A stretch of DNA of 64,000 nt from Halobacillus yeomjeoni (GTDB taxonomy: Bacteria > Bacillota > Bacilli > Bacillales > Halobacillaceae): assembly GCF_020171525.1 (NCBI RefSeq), contig NZ_JAIVAI010000004.1, positions 149,058 to 213,057 of the forward strand, read 5' to 3'. Position numbers and translations under genes: made by a program. The notes below the pieces were generated by a model that saw only the letters and a program-made list of their open reading frames with translations, did not search any database and was not told the DNA's origin. Shown one piece after another: positions 49,810-57,909 of this stretch. Position 1 is the first letter of the stretch; every line of letters starts with the position of its first letter.

Positions 49810-51261
49810 TTGAAAACACATTCTTTGTATATTAATGGCGAATATATTGATTCGACAGGTGATGAATGGATTGATGTCTTGAACCCAGCGAATGAACATG
49901 TCATATCCAAAATACCAAAAGGGACCGAAGAAGATGTCAATCGAGCTGTTGAGGCAGCGAATGAAGCGCAAAAAAGCTGGGAGCTGAAGCCGAATATAGA
50001 GCGAGGTAAAATTGTCAGGAAATTGGGGGATCGCATAGAAGAGAAGCGCGATACATTCATTGACCTGCTTCAAGAAGAACAAGGAAAGGATTATGAATTA
50101 GCCAGTGGAGAAGTGGACCTGGCTATCGACTACTTCCGCTATATGTCTGAATGGGCGAGGAGGATCGAAGGAGAGGTTGTCCCAAGTGACCGACCGAATG
50201 AAAATATCTTTATTTATAAAAAACCGATCGGTGTGGTAGGTGGAATTGTCCCATGGAACTTCCCGGTTTTCATCTTAGCCAGAAAAGTGGCCACAGCATT
50301 GGTGACCGGGTGCACGATTGTATTGAAGCCTAGTCAGCAAACACCGAACACAGCTATGGAATTCACTAAAATTGTTGATTCAATGGATGAAATTCCAAAG
50401 GGTGTCTACAACGTAGTGACAGGTACCGGTTCAGAAATAGGAAACACGTTGGCTGCTCATAAAGAGGTACACATGATATCAATGACAGGAAGTGTCCAAG
50501 CTGGAACGAAGGTTATGGAAGCAGCTGCTCAAAACATAACAAAAGTGAACTTGGAGCTGGGAGGTAAAGCACCAGCGATTGTTACAAAAAACGCTGACTT
50601 AGATGTGGCGGCAGACAGTATAACGACTTCTCGATTGGCGAACAATGGACAAGCTTGTACAAACGCAGAGCGTGTATATGTCCATGAGAGTGTGGCGGAA
50701 GATTTGGTGGAAAAACTCCGTCATCGTTTTGAATCCTTGAAAATAGGAAACCCAAGAGAAAGCAAAGAAGTAGATGTGGGTCCGCTTGTCAGTATGGAGC
50801 GATTAGAAGAAGTGGAGGCAATGGTCGAGGGGGCTGTGGAGAGCGGTGCACGCGTTGAAATTGGAGGAAAACGCGAAGACTTGGAACATGGATACTTTTA
50901 TCAGCCGACGATTCTTACTGAGATTGATCATAGTAATAAAATCATGCATGAAGAAATATTCGGTCCAGTCATCCCTATTGCCACATTTAAAACCTTAGAC
51001 GAAGCGATTGAGAAAGGGAATGATACAGAGTACGGTCTCTCTTCTTCGGTCTACACAGAAGATATGAATGAGGCAATGCGTGTAATCAATGAACTGAAAT
51101 TCGGTGAAACTTTCGTCAATCGAGAGAACTTTGAAGCTGTTCAAGGCTATCACGCCGGAATGCGTAAATCAGGACTCGGAGGAGCGGATGGTAAACACGG
51201 AATGGAAGACTTTCTAGTTACTCAAGTCGTATACATGGAATACAAAAACGATCAACAATAG
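49810..51261 (+). CDS. aldA: Aldehyde dehydrogenase, AldA-like (lactaldehyde/glycolaldehyde type)
   Basis: A 483-residue NAD-dependent aldehyde dehydrogenase. It aligns throughout with E. coli AldA as I recall it: EWARRIEGEVVPSDRPNENIF, GIVPWNFPVFILARKVATAL, the catalytic Glu in LELGGKAPAIV, the catalytic Cys in NNGQACTNAERVYV, and GYHAGMRKSGLGGADGKHG at the end. It likely oxidises short hydroxyaldehydes. Start is TTG after AGGAGG. The substrate in this host is inferred. Confidence 0.88.
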   Translation: MKTHSLYINGEYIDSTGDEWIDVLNPANEHVISKIPKGTEEDVNRAVEAANEAQKSWELKPNIERGKIVRKLGDRIEEKRDTFIDLLQEEQGKDYELASGEVDLAIDYFRYMSEWARRIEGEVVPSDRPNENIFIYKKPIGVVGGIVPWNFPVFILARKVATALVTGCTIVLKPSQQTPNTAMEFTKIVDSMDEIPKGVYNVVTGTGSEIGNTLAAHKEVHMISMTGSVQAGTKVMEAAAQNITKVNLELGGKAPAIVTKNADLDVAADSITTSRLANNGQACTNAERVYVHESVAEDLVEKLRHRFESLKIGNPRESKEVDVGPLVSMERLEEVEAMVEGAVESGARVEIGGKREDLEHGYFYQPTILTEIDHSNKIMHEEIFGPVIPIATFKTLDEAIEKGNDTEYGLSSSVYTEDMNEAMRVINELKFGETFVNRENFEAVQGYHAGMRKSGLGGADGKHGMEDFLVTQVVYMEYKNDQQ

Positions 51262-51262
51262 A

Positions 51263-51296
51263 AAGAAGGTTGCCTGGATCAGGCAACCTTCTTTTA
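51263..51296. terminator. Bidirectional terminator between aldA and the AAC(3)-type gene
   Basis: AAGAAGGTTGCCTG pairs with CAGGCAACCTTCTT, with T tail. Confidence 0.93.
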
Positions 51297-52094
51297 CTCT
51301 TTATTCAGCCATCTTGCAGCGAAATCTACAGATTCCTTCATAGAAAAAAGGCGACTTTCTGCCAGCCCCACTTTCCCGAAGATGACTGAATGATCGGCTT
51401 CAAAATCCCTGCCTATGGTTTCGAAGGAATCTTCGTTGAATTCGATGTCCTTATAAGTCATCCAGATCTCTCTCCCATCTTTTTGGATGGGCGCACCACG
51501 AACGTATTCTTTTCTTACGTCCGCTTTGTATTCGGATAAATGAAAGCTTGTGTTGGTATCGTATCCTACACCAATCAATAAGATTTTTGCATCAAGGTCA
51601 TACGCTTTCTGAAGCGGTGAATTCTCACCTAAGGAATACTCCAGTTGATGGTCCTTGGTTATTTCACCTGCATGTTTTCCCCATGCAGATATAGAAAAAG
51701 TAGGGTGATAGCTCCTATAAACCTCTGGAAACTTTCGGAATAACTCAGGTAGAACACCTAAATATGTAGAAGGCGTCTTGTCACGATCAAACGCAGGCAT
51801 CGTTTGTCGTATGGTGTCGTGCCATTCTTTTGGAACGGGTGGATTCTCCCATTCTGACGGATCAGATAGGGTTAGAGAGTGCGTTTGTATAATCAAAGTC
51901 CCCTCTGTGGTTACCGCATCCATTAGAGATTGAAGGACTGCTTGCGGTCCTCCGACCGTCCAGCCCAGCGCTTTCATCGAGACATGTACTAAGAGATTAT
52001 CCCCTCGGCGGATTCCCAGCTTTTGTAGATCTCTTGTCAAAGAATTAATAGTGTTGGGTTTGGTGGATTGTTCGATCACTTTTTTTTCGGACAA
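51294..52094 (-). CDS. AAC(3)-family N-acetyltransferase (YokD-like)
   Basis: A 266-residue protein of the aminoglycoside 3-N-acetyltransferase fold: LVHVSMKALGWTVGGPQAVLQSLMDAV, GTLIIQTHS and RSYHPTFSISAWG are family motifs, with the HxSxxxxG and late H-P elements. YokD of B. subtilis and this group are chromosomal; activity on aminoglycosides cannot be assumed. Start TTG after AAGGGGG. Single gene beside queF, on the same strand. Confidence 0.87.
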   Translation of the reverse strand: MSEKKVIEQSTKPNTINSLTRDLQKLGIRRGDNLLVHVSMKALGWTVGGPQAVLQSLMDAVTTEGTLIIQTHSLTLSDPSEWENPPVPKEWHDTIRQTMPAFDRDKTPSTYLGVLPELFRKFPEVYRSYHPTFSISAWGKHAGEITKDHQLEYSLGENSPLQKAYDLDAKILLIGVGYDTNTSFHLSEYKADVRKEYVRGAPIQKDGREIWMTYKDIEFNEDSFETIGRDFEADHSVIFGKVGLAESRLFSMKESVDFAARWLNKE

Positions 52095-52165
52095 AGTTTA
52101 TCCCCCTTCTTCTTTATACAAAAAGATGCTCTTTCTTAAAGAGCATCTTTGTTTTGCTGGTCTGA

Positions 52166-52660
52166 TCAGCGATTATCTATCTTTTCTGGATAAAGGTCAT
52201 GGTTCATTAAACGGTGATCAGCCATTTGTTCGAATTTCGTTCCAGGTTTCCCATAGTTGCAATAAGGGTCAATGGAGATGCCGCCTCTTGGTGTGAATTT
52301 TCCCCAAACCTCTATATAACGAGGATCCATCAAGTCAATGAGGTCATTCATAATCGTGTTTACACTATCTTCGTGGAAATCTCCGTGGTTTCTAAAGCTG
52401 AATAGATACAGTTTCAGAGATTTACTTTCCACCATCTTAACATCCGGAATGTAACTGATATAAATCGTAGCAAAATCAGGTTGACGTGTTTTCGGACAGA
52501 GGGTGGTGAATTCCGGGCAGTTAAACTTTACGAAATAGTCACGGTTCGGGTGTTGGTTATCAAATGTCTCCAAAACATCTGGGTCATATTCAAAAGAGTA
52601 GTCTGTACCTTGATTGCCAAGTAAAGACAAATCCAAACTGTTTTCGTTTCTTCCATGCAT
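52166..52660 (-). CDS. queF: NADPH-dependent 7-cyano-7-deazaguanine reductase QueF
   Basis: A 164-residue unimodular QueF of the T-fold. It has the catalytic Cys in [19 protein letters not shown] and the QueF signature [20 protein letters not shown]. It reduces preQ0 to preQ1 in queuosine synthesis. The ATG at 52660 follows AAAGGAGATA. The gene is preceded by a preQ1-I riboswitch and terminator, so its own product shuts it off. No queCDE are near. Confidence 0.97.
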   Translation of the reverse strand: MHGRNENSLDLSLLGNQGTDYSFEYDPDVLETFDNQHPNRDYFVKFNCPEFTTLCPKTRQPDFATIYISYIPDVKMVESKSLKLYLFSFRNHGDFHEDSVNTIMNDLIDLMDPRYIEVWGKFTPRGGISIDPYCNYGKPGTKFEQMADHRLMNHDLYPEKIDNR

Positions 52661-52735
52661 GTTAAATATCTCCTTTATCATTTCGTTCCTTTCTTTGTCC
52701 AGAACCTTGTGAGGGCAAAGAAGTAGATATCTCAA

Positions 52736-52768
52736 AATAAAAACCGCAGCTTCTAAGGGCTGCGGTTT
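52736..52768 (-). terminator. Riboswitch-controlled terminator before queF
   Basis: On the minus strand AAACCGCAGC pairs with GCTGCGGTTT, followed by TATTTTG. It sits just after the preQ1 aptamer. Confidence 0.88.
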
Positions 52769-52782
52769 ATCGGCTTTCAGCT

Positions 52783-52823
52783 TCCTTAGTTTTTTATAGA
52801 GGGATTACGCTAAGAAACCTCTT
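52783..52823 (-). promoter_or_regulatory. preQ1 class I riboswitch aptamer
   Basis: On the minus strand the sequence reads GAGGTTTCTTAGCG, then CCCTCTATAAAAAACTAAGG, matching the preQ1-I aptamer: P1 GAGG/CCTC, the loop, and the A-rich tail whose CTAAG docks as the pseudoknot. The downstream hairpin is the terminator for queF. With these it explains the gene-free stretch 52661-53071. Confidence 0.95.
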
Positions 52824-53031
52824 TATAAAGCGAAACAATTTCAGGTTCATTATATGGATACAGATGTAAACTGTCAATTTTCCTTATTCTTTATACCCAT
52901 TTATGTAAATCTTTTACCATTTCCCTTTAAAAAAAGAACGTTTTCATCTAAAATGGAATTAATTCATGCAAAATTCTGAAAAATTATCAATGCAGCGGCT
53001 CTGAATAGCAGAGCTTTTTCAAGCCGCAACG

Positions 53032-53045
53032 AGAAAACGTTTACA
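53032..53045. promoter_or_regulatory. Candidate CcpA (cre) site upstream of acsA
   Basis: AGAAAACGTTTACA matches the cre pattern TGWAARCGYTWNCW except at the first base. It lies 26 bases before the acsA start. A weaker one, AAAGAACGTTTTCA, is near 52935. In B. subtilis acsA is under CcpA, which supports the call. Confidence 0.6.
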
Positions 53046-53071
53046 AAAACAATCTTTTATGAGGTGATTTA

Positions 53072-54781
53072 ATGGACATGCAACCAATCCAGGCAAGAAC
53101 AGGTAATCACAACATGGATAACTACAAAGAAACATATGATCAATTCAATTGGGAAGAAGCCAAGAGTAATTTTACGTGGAGTGAAACCGGCAAAGTGAAC
53201 ATAGCTTATGAAGCCATCGACAAACATGCTGCCGATCCACAAAAGAAAAACCAAGTCGCTCTTGTTTATTCAGCGCCTGACCGAGAAGAAGAGTTGACTT
53301 TCGAAGATTTGAAAGTGAAGAGTGACCAATTTGCAAATGTATTAAAAAAACACCATATCAATAAAGGGGATCGTGTATTCCTGTTTTTACCGAGAAGCCC
53401 TGAATTTTACGCAGCTTTTCTCGGAATATTGAAAGTCGGAGCTATCGCAGGTCCATTATTCGAGGCTTTTATGGAACAAGCAGTAAGAGATCGTTTGGAA
53501 GATAGTGAAGCGACGATGTTAATTACGACTCCTGAACTGCTGGAACGTGTTCCTGTAGATGAACTTCCACATTTAAAGCAGATTGTTTTAGTTGGTGGAG
53601 AAGCACCAGGAAACTATATTTCTTATGATGAAGAAATGGCGGACGCTTCCAAAGACTTTGAAATCGAGTGGGTGGACTTGGAAGACGGTATGCTGCTGCA
53701 TTACACTTCAGGATCCACAGGTAAACCAAAAGGGGTTTATCACGTTCATAATGCCATGATCCAGCACTATCAAACAGGAAAATGGGTGCTCGACTTAAAA
53801 GAAGATGATATTTATTGGTGTACAGCGGACCCTGGTTGGGTCACAGGTACAAGCTATGGAATATTCGCTCCATGGTTAAATGGGGTTACAAACGTAATCC
53901 GCGGTGGCCGCTTCAGTCCTGATGATTGGTATAATACAATCGCAGAAAAGAATGTGAGTGTGTGGTATTCCGCGCCGACCGCGTTCCGAAAACTGTTGAG
54001 TGCCGGCGAGGAAGCCGCGGAACGTCACGACCTTTCTTCACTCAGACATATTCTGAGTGTCGGAGAGCCATTAAACCCAGAAGTCATCACTTGGGGGCTG
54101 AAAGCTTTCGACCTTCGTATTCACGATACATGGTGGATGACGGAAACTGGCGGAATGTTGATTTGTAACTACCCGGCTATGGATATGCGTCCGGGTTCCA
54201 TGGGTAAACCGTTCCCGGGAATCGTCGCCTCTATTGTAGACAACGAAGGAAATGAATTACCTCCAAATCAAATGGGGAATCTCGCCATTAAAGAAGGATG
54301 GCCTTCTATGATGCGCGCTATTTGGAACAATCCAGGAAAATATGAAAGTTATTTCATGAATGGCTGGTATGTATCCGGAGATAGCGCCTATAAAGATGAA
54401 GATGGGTACTTCTGGTTCCAGGGACGTTTAGATGACGTCATAAACACATCTGGAGAACGAGTTGGACCATTCGAAGTGGAAAGTAAATTGATTGAACATG
54501 AGGCCGTAGCAGAGGCAGGCGTCATCGGAAAACCAGACCCAGAGCGTGGGGAAATTATAAAAGCTTTTGTAACATTACGTGAAGGATATCAAGAATCAGA
54601 TGATCTTTTAGAAGATATCCGTCAGTTCGTGAAAAAAGGGTTAAGCGCTCACGCTGCGCCGAGAGAGATCGAGATTAAAGAAACGATTCCTAAGACAAGA
54701 AGTGGTAAGATTATGCGTCGACTACTTAAATCTTGGGAGTTGGGACTGCCGACAGGAGATACATCTACTCTAGAAGAATAA
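53072..54781 (+). CDS. acsA: Acetyl-CoA synthetase
   Basis: A 569-residue AMP-forming ligase that converts acetate to acetyl-CoA. ATP-binding YTSGSTGKPKGV, STGVYH-type loops, TWWMTETGG, YFWFQGRLDDVI and the modified lysine in KTRSGKIMRRLLK are all present. The last lysine is the residue that in B. subtilis is acetylated by AcuA; no acuABC genes are found here. Start ATG after GAGGTG. Carbon-source control through the upstream cre is likely. Confidence 0.95.
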   Translation: MDMQPIQARTGNHNMDNYKETYDQFNWEEAKSNFTWSETGKVNIAYEAIDKHAADPQKKNQVALVYSAPDREEELTFEDLKVKSDQFANVLKKHHINKGDRVFLFLPRSPEFYAAFLGILKVGAIAGPLFEAFMEQAVRDRLEDSEATMLITTPELLERVPVDELPHLKQIVLVGGEAPGNYISYDEEMADASKDFEIEWVDLEDGMLLHYTSGSTGKPKGVYHVHNAMIQHYQTGKWVLDLKEDDIYWCTADPGWVTGTSYGIFAPWLNGVTNVIRGGRFSPDDWYNTIAEKNVSVWYSAPTAFRKLLSAGEEAAERHDLSSLRHILSVGEPLNPEVITWGLKAFDLRIHDTWWMTETGGMLICNYPAMDMRPGSMGKPFPGIVASIVDNEGNELPPNQMGNLAIKEGWPSMMRAIWNNPGKYESYFMNGWYVSGDSAYKDEDGYFWFQGRLDDVINTSGERVGPFEVESKLIEHEAVAEAGVIGKPDPERGEIIKAFVTLREGYQESDDLLEDIRQFVKKGLSAHAAPREIEIKETIPKTRSGKIMRRLLKSWELGLPTGDTSTLEE

Positions 54782-54791
54782 TGTTTGCCAA

Positions 54792-54823
54792 AAGCGCACA
54801 ATCAATGGTTGTGCGCTTTTTTT
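54792..54823 (+). terminator. Terminator after acsA
   Basis: AAGCGCACAA pairs with TTGTGCGCTT around TCAATGG, then seven T. Confidence 0.93.
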
Positions 54824-54830
54824 ATGAGAT

Positions 54831-54846
54831 TGTTTCACGTGGAACA
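54831..54846. promoter_or_regulatory. parS centromere site (right arm)
   Basis: TGTTTCACGTGGAACA; its reverse complement TGTTCCACGTGAAACA is a known full-consensus bacillary parS. It lies just after the acsA terminator, about 29 kb right of dnaA. Confidence 0.95.
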
Positions 54847-54992
54847 ATGGTGGTGAATGGAAAAGGGAGAATGATCAGGTTTGTTTGGATAACGGATAAG
54901 GGAATAGGCTGTATGATTACTCGATATGGAGCAGTATGGAATGAAGCGATGCTCTATAGGGTAAAGTGAGGAATACAGAGGAAGTGAAGGAA

Positions 54993-56312
54993 ATGGAAAA
55001 ATCTATGTACGATTTAATCGGAATAGGCATTGGACCTTATAATCTTGGTTTAGCCGCATTGGTCGATCAAACGGATGAATTAGAAGCAGCTTTTTTTGAT
55101 AAAACTCCTGAGTTTATTTGGCACCCTGGAATGTTGATAGAAAAGATGGATCTCCAAGTCCCATTTGTTGCAGACTTGGCTACATTTGCTGATCCCAAAA
55201 GTCCTTATACATTCATGAACTATTTACATGAACACAACCGGATGTTCCCTTTTTTCTTTCACAAACACTTTGAAGTGCCAAGACAGGAATACAACCATTA
55301 TCTTCAATGGGTGGCAGGCCAGTTGAAAGAGCTCTATTTTGGCCACACTGTAGTGGATGTATTGGACAAAAAAGAAGCCGATCCTCCTCATTATGAAGTG
55401 ATAGCAGAAGAAAATGCCACCGGGGAGAGAAAGTTCTATAAAGCAAAGAATATTATTATGGGAACGGGCAGTGAGCCGTTGATTTTAGATGGAATGGATG
55501 GATTGCCGAATGAAGATGTCATGCATTCCAGTCGCTACTTATTTGAAAAGAAACATTTATTGAAATCCAAAGGCATTACGGTGGTAGGTTCAGGACAAAG
55601 CGCATTGGAAGTTTTCTTGGATTTATTAGAAGAACAAGAACGCCAGGATATGAAATTAACTTTGCTGACCAGGACAGGTGGATTATTTCAATTAGACAAA
55701 GCGAAATTTGCCCAGGAAGTTTTCACACCTGAATATGTCGATTACTTTCATCAATTAAGTTTTGACCAGCGTACCCAAGCTCTTGATACATTGAAACCGT
55801 TGAGAAATGGAATTGATCCGGAAACACTCACCCGTTTATATACGAAACTTTATCACAAAACGGCAGGGATGAGAGATAGTAACGTGTTAATTCAGCCGAT
55901 GACTGAAGTGAAAAATATTAAAGCTGTTGAAGACGGATATGAGCTTTCCTGCAGGCAGTGGCAGGAAGAAGTGGATTATAAGTATAAAACCGAAAAAGTG
56001 GTATTAGCCACTGGATATAAACCTCACATTCCTGATTGGTTTTTACGCAGGTTCCAAGATCAAATTGTATGGGAAGAGGAAGGGAAGTTCAAAGTGAACA
56101 GGGATTATCAGCTGGAATTCCGTGATCATCGGAATCATCATCTGTTCAGTTTGACCAACCTTGTCCATTCTCATGGAGCCGGGGCTACCAACCTAGGATT
56201 GTCTGTGCATAGAAATGTTCATATCATTAATAAAATAGCAGGCAAATCTATTTATAAAAATCAGGAAGATACCACCTTCCAGCAATTTTCCATGAAAGAT
56301 TTTCAAGGATGA
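54993..56312 (+). CDS. Lysine/ornithine N-monooxygenase family (siderophore-type hydroxylase)
   Basis: A 439-residue flavin-dependent N-hydroxylase of the SidA/IucD/PvdA group. FAD-binding GIGIGPYNLGLAAL is near the start, W-H-P-G-M and F-A-D-P-K-S-P-Y-T-F follow, VVGSGQSALEVFLDLL binds NADPH, and the late ATGYKPHIPDW is the usual ATG motif. These enzymes hydroxylate lysine or ornithine for hydroxamate siderophores. The ATG at 54993 follows GTGAAGG. No siderophore synthetase or transporter adjoins it. Substrate open. Confidence 0.9.
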   Translation: MEKSMYDLIGIGIGPYNLGLAALVDQTDELEAAFFDKTPEFIWHPGMLIEKMDLQVPFVADLATFADPKSPYTFMNYLHEHNRMFPFFFHKHFEVPRQEYNHYLQWVAGQLKELYFGHTVVDVLDKKEADPPHYEVIAEENATGERKFYKAKNIIMGTGSEPLILDGMDGLPNEDVMHSSRYLFEKKHLLKSKGITVVGSGQSALEVFLDLLEEQERQDMKLTLLTRTGGLFQLDKAKFAQEVFTPEYVDYFHQLSFDQRTQALDTLKPLRNGIDPETLTRLYTKLYHKTAGMRDSNVLIQPMTEVKNIKAVEDGYELSCRQWQEEVDYKYKTEKVVLATGYKPHIPDWFLRRFQDQIVWEEEGKFKVNRDYQLEFRDHRNHHLFSLTNLVHSHGAGATNLGLSVHRNVHIINKIAGKSIYKNQEDTTFQQFSMKDFQG

Positions 56313-56405
56313 ACCTCCCCCCTTCTCTAGAAGTTTATCTTTTAAGCACAGGGGAAAACAGGCTGTGTGGAAAAATTTTGAATAAATAAAAGGAGAGGGT
56401 AGTAG

Positions 56406-56918
56406 ATGAGTAAAATCGCTTGTGTCATTACGTCTATGTTTGAAGATGTAGAGTATACGAAACCGGCGAAATCTTTTGAACAGGAAGGCCATGAAGTGAC
56501 AACCATTGAATGGGAGTCAGGAAAAGAAGTTACAGGTAAGCAAGGGGAAGCAAGCGTACAAATTGATGCATCTATTGATGAAGTCAAGCCTGAAGATTTT
56601 GACGCGTTGTTCATCCCAGGTGGATTTTCACCTGATGTGTTACGAGGGGACGAAAAGTTTGTTCACTTCGCTAAACATTTCATGGATGAGAACAAACCTG
56701 TATTCGCCATTTGTCATGGGCCACAACTGTTGATTACAGCGAAAACCCTTGAAGGAAGAAAAGCAACCGGCTTCAAATCAATCGCAGTTGATATGGAATA
56801 TGCAGGAGTTGATTATAAGGATCAAGAAGTCGTCGTCTGTAATAATCAACTTGTGACAAGTCGTCAACCTGATGATATCCCGGCATTCACGAAGGAGTCA
56901 CTTCAATTATTGAAATAA
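56406..56918 (+). CDS. DJ-1/PfpI family protein (YfkM/GSP18-like)
   Basis: A 170-residue class I glutaminase-like fold. The nucleophile elbow is FAICHGPQLL (Cys near residue 103), with GGFSPD and the Glu in VITSMFEDVEYT. It is like the general stress protein 18 (YfkM) of B. subtilis. Some of this family show glyoxalase or deglycase activity; here the role is not fixed. ATG after AGGAGAGGG. Confidence 0.9.
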   Translation: MSKIACVITSMFEDVEYTKPAKSFEQEGHEVTTIEWESGKEVTGKQGEASVQIDASIDEVKPEDFDALFIPGGFSPDVLRGDEKFVHFAKHFMDENKPVFAICHGPQLLITAKTLEGRKATGFKSIAVDMEYAGVDYKDQEVVVCNNQLVTSRQPDDIPAFTKESLQLLK

Positions 56919-56934
56919 TAAATAATGTGAATTT

Positions 56935-56967
56935 GAGTCACGAGGCTGCCCCTTGTGACTCCTTTTC
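56935..56967 (+). terminator. Terminator after the DJ-1/PfpI gene
   Basis: GAGTCAC pairs with GTGACTC (inner AGG/CCT extension), then CTTTTC. The T tail is short. Confidence 0.75.
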
Positions 56968-57084
56968 ATATCCTGACTGGATTGCATCATGTGGAGTTGA
57001 GGTCCTCAATCAATTATAATGGGAGTAACGTATAGTCAGTGGATTTGAGTGGATTGATGTCAGTACATACATAGGAGGACAAAT

Positions 57085-57852
57085 ATGATCGTTCGTGAAC
57101 AGGAAAACGCCTTTATTATGATCAAGCAGCACGATCATGCAAGGATATCTGGAGAAATCGTTTCTAATTGGAAAAATAATTTTTTGTTGCGCTCGAAGCT
57201 GAGGGAAGAAGCGGATTGGGCAGTTTTTGAACATGACCGGGCGTGGATTCCTCTGGATGATCATCCGGTATGGGATGGGGAAAATAATCGTCCCTATTCG
57301 TTTATAGATTACCCATTAGAAAAGAAGCTCGCCGCTTATCAAAGAGGGATCGAAGAGGTAGCGGCTCATTCCTTATATGCCGGGATGCTGTGCAGTATGC
57401 ATTATCAATCTTTTTTCTCCGAGGAAGCAGATGATATTCGTATACGCGAATTTATAAAAGAAGAAAAGGAACGACAAGAAACGTTGTTTGCGCAAATGGA
57501 AACTGATGTACCGATGGATATTTATCAACTTCACTTTAAGAGGTTACAGTTTTGTGATGATTTGTCCTTATATGTATGTATGCAGGAACCGGGTATAACA
57601 AAAAGCGAAGAGGTACCTTGGTTCAGAGATGGCTTTAGACAAAGTTTTGATTTTTCACCTGAAGGCATGATGGCTCATTGGAAAGATGAAAATCATGTTA
57701 CTGTTGATCCATTTCCATTTCAATCGGCTTTTGACGTACTGATCCCTTACCGTCTCGTTCAGAAAGATCTTATAAATGATGTGGGTATTGAGAGGGCATA
57801 CCAGGAGACAGTAGTAAAACACTACCGAATATCATTTATTCCTGAATCATGA
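57085..57852 (+). CDS. DUF3891 family protein
   Basis: A 255-residue soluble protein beginning MIVREQENAFIMIKQHDHARISGEI, with HSLYAGMLCSMHYQSFF and LQFCDDLSLYVCMQEPG. These His/Asp-rich elements are typical of DUF3891 and may form a metal site of an HD-like helical fold (H-D-H-A, H-S, C-D-D-L-S-L). ATG after TAGGAGG. Function unknown. It is a single gene with a following hairpin. Confidence 0.82.
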   Translation: MIVREQENAFIMIKQHDHARISGEIVSNWKNNFLLRSKLREEADWAVFEHDRAWIPLDDHPVWDGENNRPYSFIDYPLEKKLAAYQRGIEEVAAHSLYAGMLCSMHYQSFFSEEADDIRIREFIKEEKERQETLFAQMETDVPMDIYQLHFKRLQFCDDLSLYVCMQEPGITKSEEVPWFRDGFRQSFDFSPEGMMAHWKDENHVTVDPFPFQSAFDVLIPYRLVQKDLINDVGIERAYQETVVKHYRISFIPES

Positions 57853-57858
57853 AAAGAA

Positions 57859-57905
57859 CCCGCATGACAGACAGTCTGAAAAGAATTCTGACTGTCTGTA
57901 GCGGG
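57859..57905. terminator. Hairpin between convergent DUF3891 and SleL-like genes
   Basis: CCCGC..ACAGACAGTC pairs with GACTGTCTGTAGCGGG, long stem. On the plus strand ATTTATTTTTG follows; on the minus strand TTCTTTTC. Confidence 0.75.
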
Positions 57906-57909
57906 AGAT

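Noticed and set aside
54206..54219. Second Noc site in acsA (core TTCCCGGGAA)
   Set aside because: Only the central ten bases fit; outer bases differ, and the core is easily explained by the coding sequence.
54733..54969. 78-codon frame between acsA and the N-hydroxylase
   Set aside because: It begins inside acsA, spans a terminator and parS, and has no family match.
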